DNA of 64,000 nucleotides from Candidatus Accumulibacter sp. ACC003 (GCF_907163085.1 NZ_CAJQTX010000006.1:1-64000); one strand, 5' to 3'. Counted from the first letter of the stretch, positions 12,339 to 22,107 are shown. Translations and numbers: made by a program. The notes: a model not told the origin generated them from the letters alone.

Positions 12339-12641
12339 GCCTTCTCCTGAGCAGTGTGGGCAGCAGCGAGCGACTGTCATTTGACGCGCGCCGACGGGAA
12401 TTGAGGGGAGACCCCGCGACGATACACCAGAAGCAAGGGCGACGGTTCGTCGCCGGCTGGCGTGCCGCTGCGCCGTGAGAGCAAGGCAGCCTTGCACCAA
12501 TACCGCTATCGGAATACCGTAGCTTGTTGCGGTCAATCGATCAGGATCTGCCTGGCTGGTGCCGCGACCGGATTTCGCGCCGACGTTTGGGCGGACCACA
12601 ATGGACCTTGTCGACAAGGTTCACAAAGGAAGGCAGGAACC

Positions 12642-13307
12642 ATGAACAAGATCATCATTTCAGTATCCGCGATGCTTCTCGTCGTGAACGGGCTTTCAGG
12701 CTGCGCCAACATGACCGAAACGCAGCGCGATAGCGGCACCGGAGCGGCCATCGGGGCGGTCGCCGGCGCGGTCATTGGCCGGGCTTCGGCAGGCGGCAAC
12801 AAGGGTCGGAGCACGGCCACCGGTGCCGCAGTTGGCGCGGCGATTGGTGCCGCTGGCGGCTATCTGTGGTCGCAGCGCATGCAGGAACAGAAGGCGTCGA
12901 TGGAGCAGGCCACGCAAGGCACCGGCGTGGCAGTGTCGCAGACGGCCGACAACCAGCTCAAGCTGGACATCCCCAGCGACATTTCCTTCGACGTTGGCCG
13001 CTACAACATCAATGCCAACATGACGCCGGTGCTCGACCGGCTTGCGGCCAGCCTTAACCAGCACCCGGTGACCACCGTCACGGTTATCGGCCACACCGAC
13101 AGCAGCGGCAGTGACGCAATCAACGACCCGCTGTCGGTCAATCGTGCGGCGGCGACGCGCGACTACCTGGTGGCCCGCGGCGTCGCGGCGTCGCGCATCG
13201 CCATCGATGGCCGTGGCTCGCGTCAGCCGGCGGCTGACAACGCCACGGCCGCCGGGCGTGCGATCAACCGCCGCGTCGAAATATTCATCGCCGAGCCGGC
13301 ACGGTGA
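12642..13307 (+). CDS. OmpA-family lipoprotein with glycine zipper (YiaD-like)
   Basis: Outer-membrane lipoprotein of 221 residues that would hold peptidoglycan. It has a lipoprotein signal with lipobox LSGC (Cys about 21), then a glycine-zipper region (GAAIGAVAGAVIG and GAAVGAAIGAAGGYLW). It ends in an OmpA C-terminal domain with ISFDVGRYNINANMTP, VIGHTDSSGSD, LSVNRAAATRDYL and NRRVEIFI, the expected peptidoglycan-binding motifs. The architecture matches E. coli YiaD. ATG 12642 follows AGGAAGGCAGGA. Apparently monocistronic. Confidence 0.92.
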   Translation: MNKIIISVSAMLLVVNGLSGCANMTETQRDSGTGAAIGAVAGAVIGRASAGGNKGRSTATGAAVGAAIGAAGGYLWSQRMQEQKASMEQATQGTGVAVSQTADNQLKLDIPSDISFDVGRYNINANMTPVLDRLAASLNQHPVTTVTVIGHTDSSGSDAINDPLSVNRAAATRDYLVARGVAASRIAIDGRGSRQPAADNATAAGRAINRRVEIFIAEPAR

Positions 13308-13440
13308 GTATCGGTCGCCGCTGACGAGATCGTGTTTGCCGCCCGCTCCCTTGACAATCGTAATTCAACGTCTATAACAAGGGATCGGTGCAGAAAACCG
13401 ATCACCCGCGCGCCTGCTACGAAGGCGAAAGGAGAAACGC

Positions 13441-13956
13441 ATGAGTTTCGCATCGAGTCATTCGGTCGCACCCATGTCGGGCCTGCATAATCTGTCCGAG
13501 TTTTCCCTCAAGCAGCTCATTTCCTGGGGCGACCACCTCAAGGTCCATCAGCCGCAGATCGACGCGCAGCACGAGGCGATTTTCAATCTCGCGCTGGAGA
13601 TCGCGCACATCTGGCAGGATCGCGGCAATCTCGATGAGCTGAAAGCGCTCGCCGAGAAGCTCGACAAGGTCCTGCACGCGCACTTCCGCTACGAGGAACA
13701 GCTGCTGGCCGACATCGGCTATCCAGAGCTCGCTGCGCACAAGGCTGAACACCAGGTGATGCTCGACGAATTGCAGGCCATCCTCGACCGCCTCCACAAA
13801 TCGCAATCCGGCACTATCGCCGGCGAACCGGGCCTGGCGTTCCAGAACTACGTGCTGGGCCTGACGGTCGGCCACATCTTCAACAGCGACATGGATTATT
13901 GCCTCTACGCTCGCCAGGCAGCGAGCGACAAAGGGCAGGTCTGGCCGAGCAGGTAG
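13441..13956 (+). CDS. Bacteriohemerythrin (second copy)
   Basis: Di-iron O2-binding hemerythrin of 171 residues. Ligand motifs: PQIDAQHEAIF, HAHFRYEEQLL, AAHKAEHQVML and VGHIFNSDMDYCLYA. Compared with the copy at 2,983 it carries an N-terminal extension of about 20 residues and is clearly divergent, so it is not a recent duplicate. ATG 13441 has AAGGAGAAA upstream. Two such genes within 11 kb suggest adaptation to fluctuating oxygen, an inference. Confidence 0.92.
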   Translation: MSFASSHSVAPMSGLHNLSEFSLKQLISWGDHLKVHQPQIDAQHEAIFNLALEIAHIWQDRGNLDELKALAEKLDKVLHAHFRYEEQLLADIGYPELAAHKAEHQVMLDELQAILDRLHKSQSGTIAGEPGLAFQNYVLGLTVGHIFNSDMDYCLYARQAASDKGQVWPSR

Positions 13957-14068
13957 GCTCAGGGCTGGCCGCGCGGGCGGCAGCAGAACGGCTGCTTGCG
14001 CTGGCCATCGAGCCCGGCCGCAAAAGTACCGTTACTTCTCGCGTCTACGCGGCGTCAGCGTTCCGCGG

Positions 14069-14830
14069 CTACCAGCGTGGGCAATCGACGGCGAGTCGTC
14101 GTAGTTCCTGGCGTGCGGCGCGGTGATCGGGGTATAGCTGCGCGACGATCGCCCAGAAGCGCGGGCCGTGGTTCATTTCGCGCAAGTGCGCCAGTTCGTG
14201 CGCGACGACGTAGTCGACCACCGCCGGCGGGAAATGGATCAGCCGCCAGTTCAGGCGAATTCCGCTACGCAGGCTGCAGCTTCCCCAGCGCGTGCGGGCC
14301 GCCGACAGCGACAGCCGCGGCAGCTCGACGCCGAGTCGCTGCGCGTAGAGCGCCAGGCGTTCGCCGAACAGCACGCGGGCCCTTTCGCGCAGCGCTTTCT
14401 CGAGCAGCCGCGGCGCGTCGGTCGGCGCGCGCAGGCACAGGGTAAGCGCCGGCTGCTCGGCCAGTCGCGTCCACACGTAGCGGTTGGCGCCCGCTGCCAG
14501 GTGGATCGTGAGCGCCTGGCCAAGTAGCGGCAGCGCCAGGCCATCGGTGATTTGCAGTGTTTCCGGAGGTTGGCGCCCCGACCATTCGTCGAGCTTGCGG
14601 CCGATCCATTGGCCGTGCTTCAGGAGCAGCGTTTCGACTTCGCGCAACGAGGCGCGCGGCGGCGCGCCGACGCGCAGGCCACGATGATCGATCGACAGGC
14701 CGATGGTTTGACGCTTGCCGCGGCGCAGGACGTAGGGCACGGTGCGCTCGCCGATGGCAATGCTGCGCGACGTTTCGCCAGTCGCCGGTGGTCGCTCGCC
14801 GAAGCCGAGTTGCTCAAACAGTCGCGGCAT
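14069..14830 (-). CDS. YgjP-type zinc metallohydrolase (DUF45/WLM-like)
   Basis: A 253-residue protein with the zinc-protease motif HELAHLREMNHGPRFW (HExxH plus a third His) and the preceding TRWGSCSLRSGIRLNWRLIHFPP typical of the YgjP/DUF45 family, related to SprT and M48 peptidases. The N-terminal half has a beta-rich region (YVLRRGKRQTIGLSID). The physiological substrate is unknown. Its start (ATG 14830) overlaps the plsC 3' end by 17 bp, so it is the distal gene of the gmhB-plsC unit. Confidence 0.88.
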   Translation of the reverse strand: MPRLFEQLGFGERPPATGETSRSIAIGERTVPYVLRRGKRQTIGLSIDHRGLRVGAPPRASLREVETLLLKHGQWIGRKLDEWSGRQPPETLQITDGLALPLLGQALTIHLAAGANRYVWTRLAEQPALTLCLRAPTDAPRLLEKALRERARVLFGERLALYAQRLGVELPRLSLSAARTRWGSCSLRSGIRLNWRLIHFPPAVVDYVVAHELAHLREMNHGPRFWAIVAQLYPDHRAARQELRRLAVDCPRW

Positions 14831-15557
14831 CGGCAGGCGCCGGGTAGCGGTGCGGCGACAGGCGCCGCATTTCGCCCTCGATCCATTCGGCGGCCAGCGC
14901 GTTGATCTTTGCGGCTGACTTGTCGGCCGGGTCGATCGGCGGTCCGATACTGACGGTGATCAGTCCGGGCGAGATCTGGAAAGCGTTTCTTCCCCAGATT
15001 TCGCCGGCGTTGTGCGCCACCGGCACGACGCGGCTGCCGGCACGCACCGCCAGGTGCGCGGCGCCGGGCTTGTAACGACACGTCGCGCCGGGCGCGACGC
15101 GCGTTCCCTCGGGGAAGATCACCACCCAATAGCCGGCTGCCAGGCGCTCACGCCCCTGCTCGAAGATCTGCTTGAGGGCGTCCTTGGCAGCCGCTCGATC
15201 GATCGAGATCATCTTCAACGCGGCCAGGCCCCAGCCGAAGAAAGGTATCCGCAGCAGTTCCTTCTTGAGCACGAAGACCAGCGGCGGAAAGACCTCCTGC
15301 AGGCCGACCGTTTCCCACGCCGACTGGTGTTTGGCGAGAACGATCGACGGCTCCGCGGGGATGTTCTCACGCCCGATGACGCGATAGCGGATGCCGAGAA
15401 CGCTGTGGCACAGCGCCATGAAACCGGCCCGCCAGACGGCGATGACCTGATAGCGTACGCGTATCGGCAAGAGCACGGCCAGCGAAACGAGAACGCCGAA
15501 TGGGATTGTCCACACGCTGACCAGCAGCAGGAACAGCGTCGAACGGACGGCGACCAT
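14814..15557 (-). CDS. plsC: 1-acyl-sn-glycerol-3-phosphate acyltransferase
   Basis: Makes phosphatidic acid from lysophosphatidic acid at the inner membrane. The 247-residue product has an N-terminal membrane helix (LFLLLVSVWTIPFGVLVSL), the catalytic motif KHQSAWET (HX4D-like, here HQSAWE as in many proteobacterial PlsC), FGWGLAALKMISIDR, and FPEGTR. The start is ATG 15557, overlapping the gmhB stop in TGATG, so the gene is translationally coupled; the longer upstream frame is only a shadow of gmhB. The gmhB-plsC order is common in proteobacteria. Confidence 0.93.
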   Translation of the reverse strand: MVAVRSTLFLLLVSVWTIPFGVLVSLAVLLPIRVRYQVIAVWRAGFMALCHSVLGIRYRVIGRENIPAEPSIVLAKHQSAWETVGLQEVFPPLVFVLKKELLRIPFFGWGLAALKMISIDRAAAKDALKQIFEQGRERLAAGYWVVIFPEGTRVAPGATCRYKPGAAHLAVRAGSRVVPVAHNAGEIWGRNAFQISPGLITVSIGPPIDPADKSAAKINALAAEWIEGEMRRLSPHRYPAPADAATV

Positions 15558-16093
15558 CACGACTGCAGGAGGTGTTCGGCGGCGGTCGCGAGATCGGGGA
15601 AAACCAGCGTGCCTTCGGGCAGACCGCCGGCCTCGACGGTCTGCGCACCCTGGCCGGTCAGGACCAGCAGCGGTTTTGCGCCGACCGCTGCGGCGGCCAG
15701 CAGGTCGCGCAGGGTATCGCCGATTGCCGGCACGCCCGCCAGGTCGACGTTGAAGCAGTTGGCGATACGTTCGAACATGCCGGTCTTGGGTTTGCGGCAA
15801 GTGCAGTGCGCATCGACCGCATGCGGGCAGTAGAAGATCGCGTCGATGCGGCCGCCGACGGTTTGTACGGCACGGTGCATCTTGGCGTGGATGGCGTTCA
15901 GCGTATCCATGTCGAACAGGCCGCGTCCGACGCCGGACTGGTTGGTGCACAACACCACCCGGTAGCCGGCCTGGTTGAGGCGGGCGATTGCCTCGAGGCT
16001 GCCGGGTATCGGTCGCCACTCGGCAGGCGACTTGATGAACTGCTTCGAGTCGTAGTTGATGACGCCGTCGCGGTCGAGAATGACGAGTTTCAT
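15557..16093 (-). CDS. gmhB: D-glycero-D-manno-heptose 1,7-bisphosphate 7-phosphatase
   Basis: HAD phosphatase of ADP-heptose synthesis for the LPS inner core. The 178-residue product has LDRDGVINYDS (nucleophile Asp and acid Asp), LCTNQSGVGRG, the zinc-binding loop CPHAVDAHCTCRKPKTGM (Cys/His ligands) and GDTLRDLLAA. The length is typical. ATG 16093 overlaps the glyS stop, and the 3' end overlaps the plsC start, so glyQ-glyS-gmhB-plsC-ygjP appears to be one transcript. Confidence 0.96.
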   Translation of the reverse strand: MKLVILDRDGVINYDSKQFIKSPAEWRPIPGSLEAIARLNQAGYRVVLCTNQSGVGRGLFDMDTLNAIHAKMHRAVQTVGGRIDAIFYCPHAVDAHCTCRKPKTGMFERIANCFNVDLAGVPAIGDTLRDLLAAAAVGAKPLLVLTGQGAQTVEAGGLPEGTLVFPDLATAAEHLLQS

Positions 16094-18162
16094 ACGGCCA
16101 GCTTCGAAATGTCGGCAACCGCGTTGAGCTCTTCGGAGAGCGCTTTCAGCAGGCCCAGTCGATTGGCCCGCAGTAGCGGCTCGGGGACGTTGACCATCAC
16201 TTCTTCGAAGAAACGGTCGACTTCGCTGCGTACCGCCGCCAGCGTTTTCAGCGCGTCGGCGTAATTGTCGTTGGCGACGTGCGACTTGACCAGCGGTGCG
16301 ATCAGCAGCACACGTTCGAACAGCGCCGTCTCGGCGTCTTCTTCGAGTAGCGCGATGTCGGGATCGGGGAGGTCGGCCTCGGCTTTTTTCAGGATGTTGC
16401 CGATACGCTTGTTGGCGGCGGCGAGCGCCAGCGCCTCGGGCAGCTTCTGGAACTCGGCGACCGCCGCCAGCCTGGCCGGAACGCGATCAATGCGCGTCGG
16501 CTGTTGGGCGAGAACGGCCTCGACGACGTCGACCGAGTGGCCGGCGTCCCTGAGCATGCCGCGCAGGCGGTCGAGCATGAATACCAGCAAGGGCTGCTCG
16601 AGCGGCTCGATCTGAAGTCCCTGGGTATCGAAGGCGTTGCGGGCGTCGCCGATCAGCTCGGCCAAGTCGAGCGGCAAGGGGGTTTCCATCAGGATACGCA
16701 GGACGCCAAGCGCCGCGCGACGCAGGCCGAAGGGATCCTTGTCGCCGGTCGGCAACTGGCCGATGCCGAAGAAACCGACCAGCGCGTCGAGCTTGTCGGC
16801 CAGCGCAGCGGCGCAGGCGATGTCGCCCTCGGGCAGCGCATCGCCGGCAAAGCGTGGGCGGTAGTGCTGCTCGACGGCGTCGGCAAGCGCCGGCACGACG
16901 CCCTCGTGCAGCAGGTAGTAGCGGCCCATGGTGCCCTGCAACTCGGGGAACTCGCCGACCATGTCGGTCAGGAGGTCGACCTTGGCGAGCAGTCCCGCGC
17001 GCTCGGCGATGTTCACGTCGGCGCCGAGTTTCTCGGCAATGGCGCGCGCGCTGCGGCCCAGACGCTGCGCCCGGTCGCCCAGCGAGCCGAGCTTATTGTG
17101 ATAGACCACCGCGCCGAGGCGCATCGCCCGGGTGGTGAAGCCGTTCTTGCGGTCCTGGTTGTAGAAGAAGCGGGCATCGGCTAGGCGCGGGCGAACGACG
17201 CGCTCGTTGCCCTGGATGATGGCGCCGGGATCGTCGACCTGCATGTTGGAAACGATCAGGAACTTGTTCAGCAGCTTGCCGCTGGCGTCGAGCAGCGGGA
17301 AGTACTTCTGGTTCTGCTGCATCGTCAGGATCAGGCATTCCTGCGGCACTTCCAGGTATTCGGCCTCGAATTCGCCGGCATAGACCGCCGGCCATTCGAC
17401 CAGCGCGGTGACCTCGTCGAGCAGGCCGTCGGCGCGATTGATGCGCGCGCCGAGTTGGCCGGCAGCGGCGTCGAGCTGCGCAGCGATCGCCGCACGCCTG
17501 GCCGCGAACGAGGCGATGACCTTGCCCCTGGCGAGCTGCTCGGCATAGTCGGCGGCGTTGCCGACGACGATTTCGCCGGTCGACAGGAAGCGGTGACCGA
17601 GCGTGACGCGAGCGCTGCGCAGCCCCAGCACTTCGCCGGCAACGACGCGCTCGCCGTGCAACAGGATCAGGCCATGCACCGGGCGGACGAATTGATGTTC
17701 CGAGTCGCCCCAGCGCATCACTTTCGGGATCGGCAGCTTCTTCAGCGCCTGCGCGACGATCTCGGCAAGATGGGCGTCGATTTCCTCGCCTTCTTTCGGG
17801 CGTCGGGCGACGAAGTATTCGCCTTTGCCGTCAGCGGTCTGGTGCAGTTGCTCGAAGCTGACTCCTGCCGAGCGCATGAAGCCCTGCAGCGCCTTGGTCG
17901 GCTGGCCGGCGGCGTCGAGCGCGCCAGCGACGGCCGGTCCCTTGCGTTCGAGCAGCCGGTCGGGTTGCCTGGCGGCGATGCCGGTAATCGTCAGCGCCAA
18001 TCGGCGCGGCGTCGCGAATGCCGTGCAAACGCTGTCGTCGGCGGTGAACAACTGCGCCTTGAGGGCATTGAAAACGCCTTCGGCGAAAGCCTCGGAGAGC
18101 AGTTTGAGTGATTTGGGCGGCAGTTCTTCGGTGCGCAGCTCGATCAGGACGGTGTCGTTCAT
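16090..18162 (-). CDS. glyS: Glycyl-tRNA synthetase beta subunit
   Basis: Beta subunit (690 aa) of the bacterial alpha2beta2 glycyl-tRNA synthetase, involved in tRNA recognition. It begins MNDTVLIELRTEELPPKSLKLLSEAF, a family hallmark, and includes LLERKGPAVAGA, RPVHGLILLHG, TMQQNQKYFPLLD and RRAALGVLRILMET, ending in an anticodon-binding-like domain. ATG 18162 was chosen because the upstream extension overlaps glyQ out of frame. It lies one base after glyQ. A tRNA-Gly gene lies 7 kb away at 25,168. Confidence 0.97.
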   Translation of the reverse strand: MNDTVLIELRTEELPPKSLKLLSEAFAEGVFNALKAQLFTADDSVCTAFATPRRLALTITGIAARQPDRLLERKGPAVAGALDAAGQPTKALQGFMRSAGVSFEQLHQTADGKGEYFVARRPKEGEEIDAHLAEIVAQALKKLPIPKVMRWGDSEHQFVRPVHGLILLHGERVVAGEVLGLRSARVTLGHRFLSTGEIVVGNAADYAEQLARGKVIASFAARRAAIAAQLDAAAGQLGARINRADGLLDEVTALVEWPAVYAGEFEAEYLEVPQECLILTMQQNQKYFPLLDASGKLLNKFLIVSNMQVDDPGAIIQGNERVVRPRLADARFFYNQDRKNGFTTRAMRLGAVVYHNKLGSLGDRAQRLGRSARAIAEKLGADVNIAERAGLLAKVDLLTDMVGEFPELQGTMGRYYLLHEGVVPALADAVEQHYRPRFAGDALPEGDIACAAALADKLDALVGFFGIGQLPTGDKDPFGLRRAALGVLRILMETPLPLDLAELIGDARNAFDTQGLQIEPLEQPLLVFMLDRLRGMLRDAGHSVDVVEAVLAQQPTRIDRVPARLAAVAEFQKLPEALALAAANKRIGNILKKAEADLPDPDIALLEEDAETALFERVLLIAPLVKSHVANDNYADALKTLAAVRSEVDRFFEEVMVNVPEPLLRANRLGLLKALSEELNAVADISKLAV

Positions 18163-18163
18163 C

Positions 18164-19069
18164 TCATTGCCCCTCGGCGCCAGCGGTGGTCTTGCACATC
18201 GGGAAACCGAGCGCCTGCCGGGAATCGTGATAAGCCTGCGCGACTTCGCGCGCCAGCGCGCGGACGCGGCCAATGTAGGCCGCGCGTTCGGTCACCGAGA
18301 TGGCGCCGCGGGCGTCGAGCAGATTGAACGTATGCGAGCACTTCATGACCATCTCGTAACCGGGTAGCGGCAGGCCGGCGGCGATCAGTCGCAGCGCTTC
18401 GGACTCGTACTCGCCGAAGTGGCGGAACAGCATGTCGACGTTGGCCAGTTCGAAGTTGTACTTCGACTGCTCGACTTCGTTTTGATGAAAGACGTCGCCG
18501 TAGGTCACCCGGTAGCCCGGTCCTTCGGCCCACACCAGGTCGAAGACGTTTTCGACGCCCTGCAGGTACATCGCCAGGCGTTCGATACCGTAGGTGATTT
18601 CGCCGAGCACCGGCCGGCATGGCAGCGAGCCAACTTCCTGGAAATACGTGAACTGGGTTACTTCCATGCCGTCCAGCCAGACTTCCCAGCCGAGTCCCCA
18701 GGCGCCCAGCGTCGGGCTTTCCCAGTCGTCCTCGACGAAGCGCACATCGTGCTGCGCGGTATCGATGCCGAGCGCGCGCAAGGATTCGAGATAGAGGTCC
18801 TGGATATTGGCCGGCGACGGCTTCATGACCACCTGGTACTGGTAGTAATGCTGCATGCGGTTCGGATTCTCGCCGTAGCGACCGTCCTTGGGGCGGCGCG
18901 ACGGTTGTACATAAGCCGCGTTCCACGGTTCCGGGCCGATCGCTCTGAGAAAGGTCGCGGTGTGAAAGGTGCCGGCACCGACTTCGATGTCGTAAGGCTG
19001 CAATAGCGCGCAGCCCTGTTGGTCCCAGAACTCCTGGAGACGCAGAATGACTTGTTGAAACGTTGGCAT
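18164..19069 (-). CDS. glyQ: Glycyl-tRNA synthetase alpha subunit
   Basis: Catalytic class II subunit, 301 residues, normal length. Recognisable blocks: [24 protein letters not shown] (split across two helices), [49 protein letters not shown] and [15 protein letters not shown]. Activates glycine and, with GlyS, charges tRNA-Gly. ATG 19069. First gene of the glyQ-glyS-gmhB-plsC-ygjP run; lnt ends 117 bp upstream. Confidence 0.97.
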   Translation of the reverse strand: MPTFQQVILRLQEFWDQQGCALLQPYDIEVGAGTFHTATFLRAIGPEPWNAAYVQPSRRPKDGRYGENPNRMQHYYQYQVVMKPSPANIQDLYLESLRALGIDTAQHDVRFVEDDWESPTLGAWGLGWEVWLDGMEVTQFTYFQEVGSLPCRPVLGEITYGIERLAMYLQGVENVFDLVWAEGPGYRVTYGDVFHQNEVEQSKYNFELANVDMLFRHFGEYESEALRLIAAGLPLPGYEMVMKCSHTFNLLDARGAISVTERAAYIGRVRALAREVAQAYHDSRQALGFPMCKTTAGAEGQ

Positions 19070-19185
19070 GGGAGAGTTTCGGAGCGAAGCGAAAGCGCGA
19101 TTTTACTTGTTTTCTGGCCGGACAAGAACCGCGTTCAAGCCGCTTCGCGGCCTTGGCGGTGGCGTCGCCAGCTGCGCCGGGCGCC

Positions 19186-20715
19186 TCAGCGCCGCTGGCG
19201 TTTGCCGATCGACAGCAGGACCAGCAGCAAGGCCATCGCAATCACCGGCCAGTTGCCCCAGCGAACGTACGGTGTCGCCCCGGCGTAGCCCTGCACCTCG
19301 TCGACCAGCGCGCCGCGGGTGAATGGCGGCAACCGTGAGCGTACGCGGCCGTCGACGTCGATGATCGCCGTCATGCCGGTGTTGGTCGCGCGCAGCATCA
19401 TCCGGCCGCTTTCAAGCGCGCGCATCTGGGCAATCTGCAGGTGTTGCGCGGGCGCCAGCGAGTCGCCGAACCAGGCGACGTTGGAGATATTGACGAGCAG
19501 CGTCGCGGCCGGCAGTGCGTCGATAATCTCCTCGCCGAAGGCGTCCTCGTAGCAGATGTTTACTGCCACTTTCTGGCCGACCAGATCGAGCGGCGCCTGC
19601 CCGGGCGAGCCGGCCGTGAAATCCGACATCGGGATGTTGGCCATGGCCATGAACCAGGCGAAGCCGGGTGGTACGAACTCGCCGAAAGGAACCAGGTGGC
19701 GCTTGCTGTAACGCTGCGATTCCGCGACGCCGAGAGTCACTGCGGAGTTGAAGTAGCGGCGGCCTTCGGCGACGGCGATTCCCAGCAACAGCTCGCCTTC
19801 CTGGCGCCGCGCAAGTTTCCGCAACTCGTCGAGATACGCCGCGGGAACCTGGTCGAGAAACGCCGGCAGCGCGGTTTCCGGGAGGACCGTCAGCCGTGCC
19901 GGGTTTTCCTGCGCCAGGCGGTAGTAGGTGCGCAGCGAATCGACAAAGCGCTCGGGGCGCCATTTAATCTCCTGCGGCACATTGCCCTGCAGCAGCGCGA
20001 CGCGCAGGGTTTCGCCCTCTTTCTGCGTCCAGCGCCGTTCCTGGAGCGCGGCGCCGCCAGCTATCGTCAGCACGATTAGCAGCAGTGGCAGCGTCAGCCA
20101 GCGGCTTTGCCGGCCGGCCGAGCCGGGTGCCGGCGGCGAGCGCCAGCGCCGCGCGATCTCGAACAGCAGCGCGCCGACCAGCGCCGACGCCAGCGAAACG
20201 CCATAGACGCCGAGCAGCGGCGCGTAGCCGGCGAGCGGGCTGGGCGGGACTTGCGAGTAGCCGGCGGCGAGCCACGGAAAACCCGTAAAGACCCACGAGC
20301 GCGCCCACTCGGCGAGCACCCACAGGGCGGCGAAGAGCAGCACCCGCGGCAGCCGGCCGATGCTCGCCAGGCGTACGAACAGCGCGCCGACGAGCGCCGG
20401 GAAAATGCTCAGCACGACGCAGAACAGTAGCGTCGCCAGGCCGGCCAGCGGCGCCGGCATGCCACCAAAGACGCTGAGGCTGACGTAGACCCACGAGACG
20501 CCAGCGAGAAACAGGCCGAAAGCGAAAGCCGCGCCGATCAGCGCACCGCAGCGCGCGCGCCGCGCGCCGTCGGCCTCGGCGCAGAGCAGCGCGTAGAGGC
20601 CGCCGAGCGTCAGCCAATTGACCGGAAAGCAGGCGAAAGGGGCAAAGGCGAAGACGCCCGCGGCGCCGAGCAGCAGCGCGCCGAAGACGCGCCAGTGCAG
20701 GGCTTTCCTAGGCAT
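19186..20715 (-). CDS. lnt: Apolipoprotein N-acyltransferase
   Basis: Adds the third acyl chain to lipoproteins in the inner membrane. The 509-residue product has about seven N-terminal hydrophobic helices and a C-terminal nitrilase-like domain. The catalytic Glu is in VLPETALPAFLDQ, the Lys in SKRHLVPFGEFVP, and the Cys in NICYEDAFGEE. Followed by DSLAPAQHLQIAQMRALESGR. The start ATG 20715 overlaps the corC stop by 8 bp, so it is coupled to corC, a conserved arrangement. Confidence 0.96.
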   Translation of the reverse strand: MPRKALHWRVFGALLLGAAGVFAFAPFACFPVNWLTLGGLYALLCAEADGARRARCGALIGAAFAFGLFLAGVSWVYVSLSVFGGMPAPLAGLATLLFCVVLSIFPALVGALFVRLASIGRLPRVLLFAALWVLAEWARSWVFTGFPWLAAGYSQVPPSPLAGYAPLLGVYGVSLASALVGALLFEIARRWRSPPAPGSAGRQSRWLTLPLLLIVLTIAGGAALQERRWTQKEGETLRVALLQGNVPQEIKWRPERFVDSLRTYYRLAQENPARLTVLPETALPAFLDQVPAAYLDELRKLARRQEGELLLGIAVAEGRRYFNSAVTLGVAESQRYSKRHLVPFGEFVPPGFAWFMAMANIPMSDFTAGSPGQAPLDLVGQKVAVNICYEDAFGEEIIDALPAATLLVNISNVAWFGDSLAPAQHLQIAQMRALESGRMMLRATNTGMTAIIDVDGRVRSRLPPFTRGALVDEVQGYAGATPYVRWGNWPVIAMALLLVLLSIGKRQRR

Positions 20716-21571
20716 CAGTGATATCTGGCGAGCCGGGGACGAGCAGGGTATAGATCCGCCGACCGTCGGCGCGCAAGACCTGGAACGGAGTGTCTTCGAT
20801 GCAGATCGTTTCGTTGAACAGCGGCACGCGACCGAGTTCGCGCAAGATCAGGCCGCCGACCGTGGCGCACTTCTCGTCGCTGAAGTGTGTTGCGAAGGCG
20901 CTGTTGAATTCGCCTATAGCCGTTTGCGCCTTGACCCGGTAAAGACCGCTGTGGTCAAGCTCGATGTTGCCGTCGGTCTCGTCAAAGTCGTATTCATCCT
21001 CGATCTCGCCGACGATCTGTTCGAGCACGTCCTCGATGGTGATCAGCCCGGCGATGCCGGCGTATTCGTCGATAACCATCGCCATGTGATTGCGCGACAC
21101 GCGCAGCTCGCGCAGCAGGCCGTCGAGGCGTTTGAATTCCGGGATGAACACCGCCGGCCGTACCCAGTCGCGGAGCGTGAAATCATCGTCGCGCTGTACG
21201 CGTAGCAGATCCTTGGCCAGCAGGATGCCGACGACGTTGTCGCGACTGCCGTCGATGATCGGAAAGCGCGAGTGTGCCGTGAGATTCACTTGCGCGATGA
21301 CCGCCGCGAATGAGTCCTTGACGTCTACGACTTCCATCAGCGGGCGCGGCACCATCACCTCGCGCGCGGTGACTTCCGAAGCGGCGAGCGCGCCCTCGGT
21401 GATGCGCAAGGCGTCGGCGTCGAGCAGTTTGCGCTGGTGCGCCGACTGCAAGAGCTTCATCAGCTGCTCACGGTCTTCGGGTTCGCGAACGAGCAGCGCC
21501 GAAAGGCGTTCAAAAAAGCCCGGGTTGGCGCTGGGGTTGGGGATGGTCTTGTTGCTGGTGTGCGTGGCCAT
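20708..21571 (-). CDS. corC: CorC/HlyC-family CBS-domain protein
   Basis: A 287-residue cytoplasmic protein linked to Mg/Co efflux (CorC/YbeX). It has two CBS motifs (AREVMVPRPLMEVVDV...; VGILLAKDLLRV and FIPEFKRLDGLLRELRV), then a CorC_HlyC domain near EDEYDF, ending in RADGRRIYTLLV. There is no DUF21 membrane domain, matching CorC rather than the longer YfjD/YtfL proteins. It sits between ybeY and lnt in the standard order. Confidence 0.94.
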   Translation of the reverse strand: MATHTSNKTIPNPSANPGFFERLSALLVREPEDREQLMKLLQSAHQRKLLDADALRITEGALAASEVTAREVMVPRPLMEVVDVKDSFAAVIAQVNLTAHSRFPIIDGSRDNVVGILLAKDLLRVQRDDDFTLRDWVRPAVFIPEFKRLDGLLRELRVSRNHMAMVIDEYAGIAGLITIEDVLEQIVGEIEDEYDFDETDGNIELDHSGLYRVKAQTAIGEFNSAFATHFSDEKCATVGGLILRELGRVPLFNETICIEDTPFQVLRADGRRIYTLLVPGSPDITDA

Positions 21572-21639
21572 GATCAGTTTCGAGGATTGAGGCGTCAGCG
21601 GCGACGAGGCCAGCGCCGTCGCTCAGCGCCGCTGACGTT

Positions 21640-22107
21640 TCAGTCCTCGCCGCGGTACGGGTCAGGGTATCCCAGGGCCGCCAGGACGCGACGTTCCAGG
21701 CCCTCCATCTCGGTCGCTTCCTGCTCGCCGGTCTCGTGGTCGTAAGCCTGCAGATGCAGGACGCCATGGACGATCAGATGCGCGCAATGCGCCGTCAGCG
21801 ACTTGTCCTGCTCGGCAGCCTCGCGCACCAGCACCGGCGTGCACAGTACCAGGTCACCGCAAAGCAGCGGTTCAAGCGCGTAGGGGAAGGACAGGACGTT
21901 GGTGGCGTCTTCCTGGCCGCGATACTCGCGGTTCAGTCGTCGCCCTTCGCGCTTGCCGACGAAGCGCACGGTGATTCGCCCGCCGCGTTCGCCGTTGACT
22001 GCCGCCGCCGCGCGCACCCAGGCGCGGACTTGCCGCTTGCGCGGCAGCTCGTGGCGTTTGCCGGCGTATTGCACGTCGACGTCGAGGTGTTCGGTTTCTT
22101 TGGGCAT
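21640..22107 (-). CDS. ybeY: Endoribonuclease YbeY
   Basis: Zinc-dependent RNase for 16S rRNA 3' maturation and ribosome quality control; 155 residues. Its zinc motif reads HGVLHLQAYDHE, keeping all three His of H-x3-H-x5-H, while the usual LGYDH glycine is Ala. Upstream conserved parts are VRFVGKREGRRLNREYRGQE and DATNVLSFPY. It lies between phoH and corC. The gap to phoH (about 90 bp) is larger than elsewhere in this block. Confidence 0.94.
   Translation of the reverse strand: MPKETEHLDVDVQYAGKRHELPRKRQVRAWVRAAAAVNGERGGRITVRFVGKREGRRLNREYRGQEDATNVLSFPYALEPLLCGDLVLCTPVLVREAAEQDKSLTAHCAHLIVHGVLHLQAYDHETGEQEATEMEGLERRVLAALGYPDPYRGED

Noticed and set aside
14814-16118. Extended plsC reading frame of 434 codons
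   Set aside because: The upstream half is a shadow of gmhB in another frame. PlsC homology starts at ATG 15557, which overlaps the gmhB stop.
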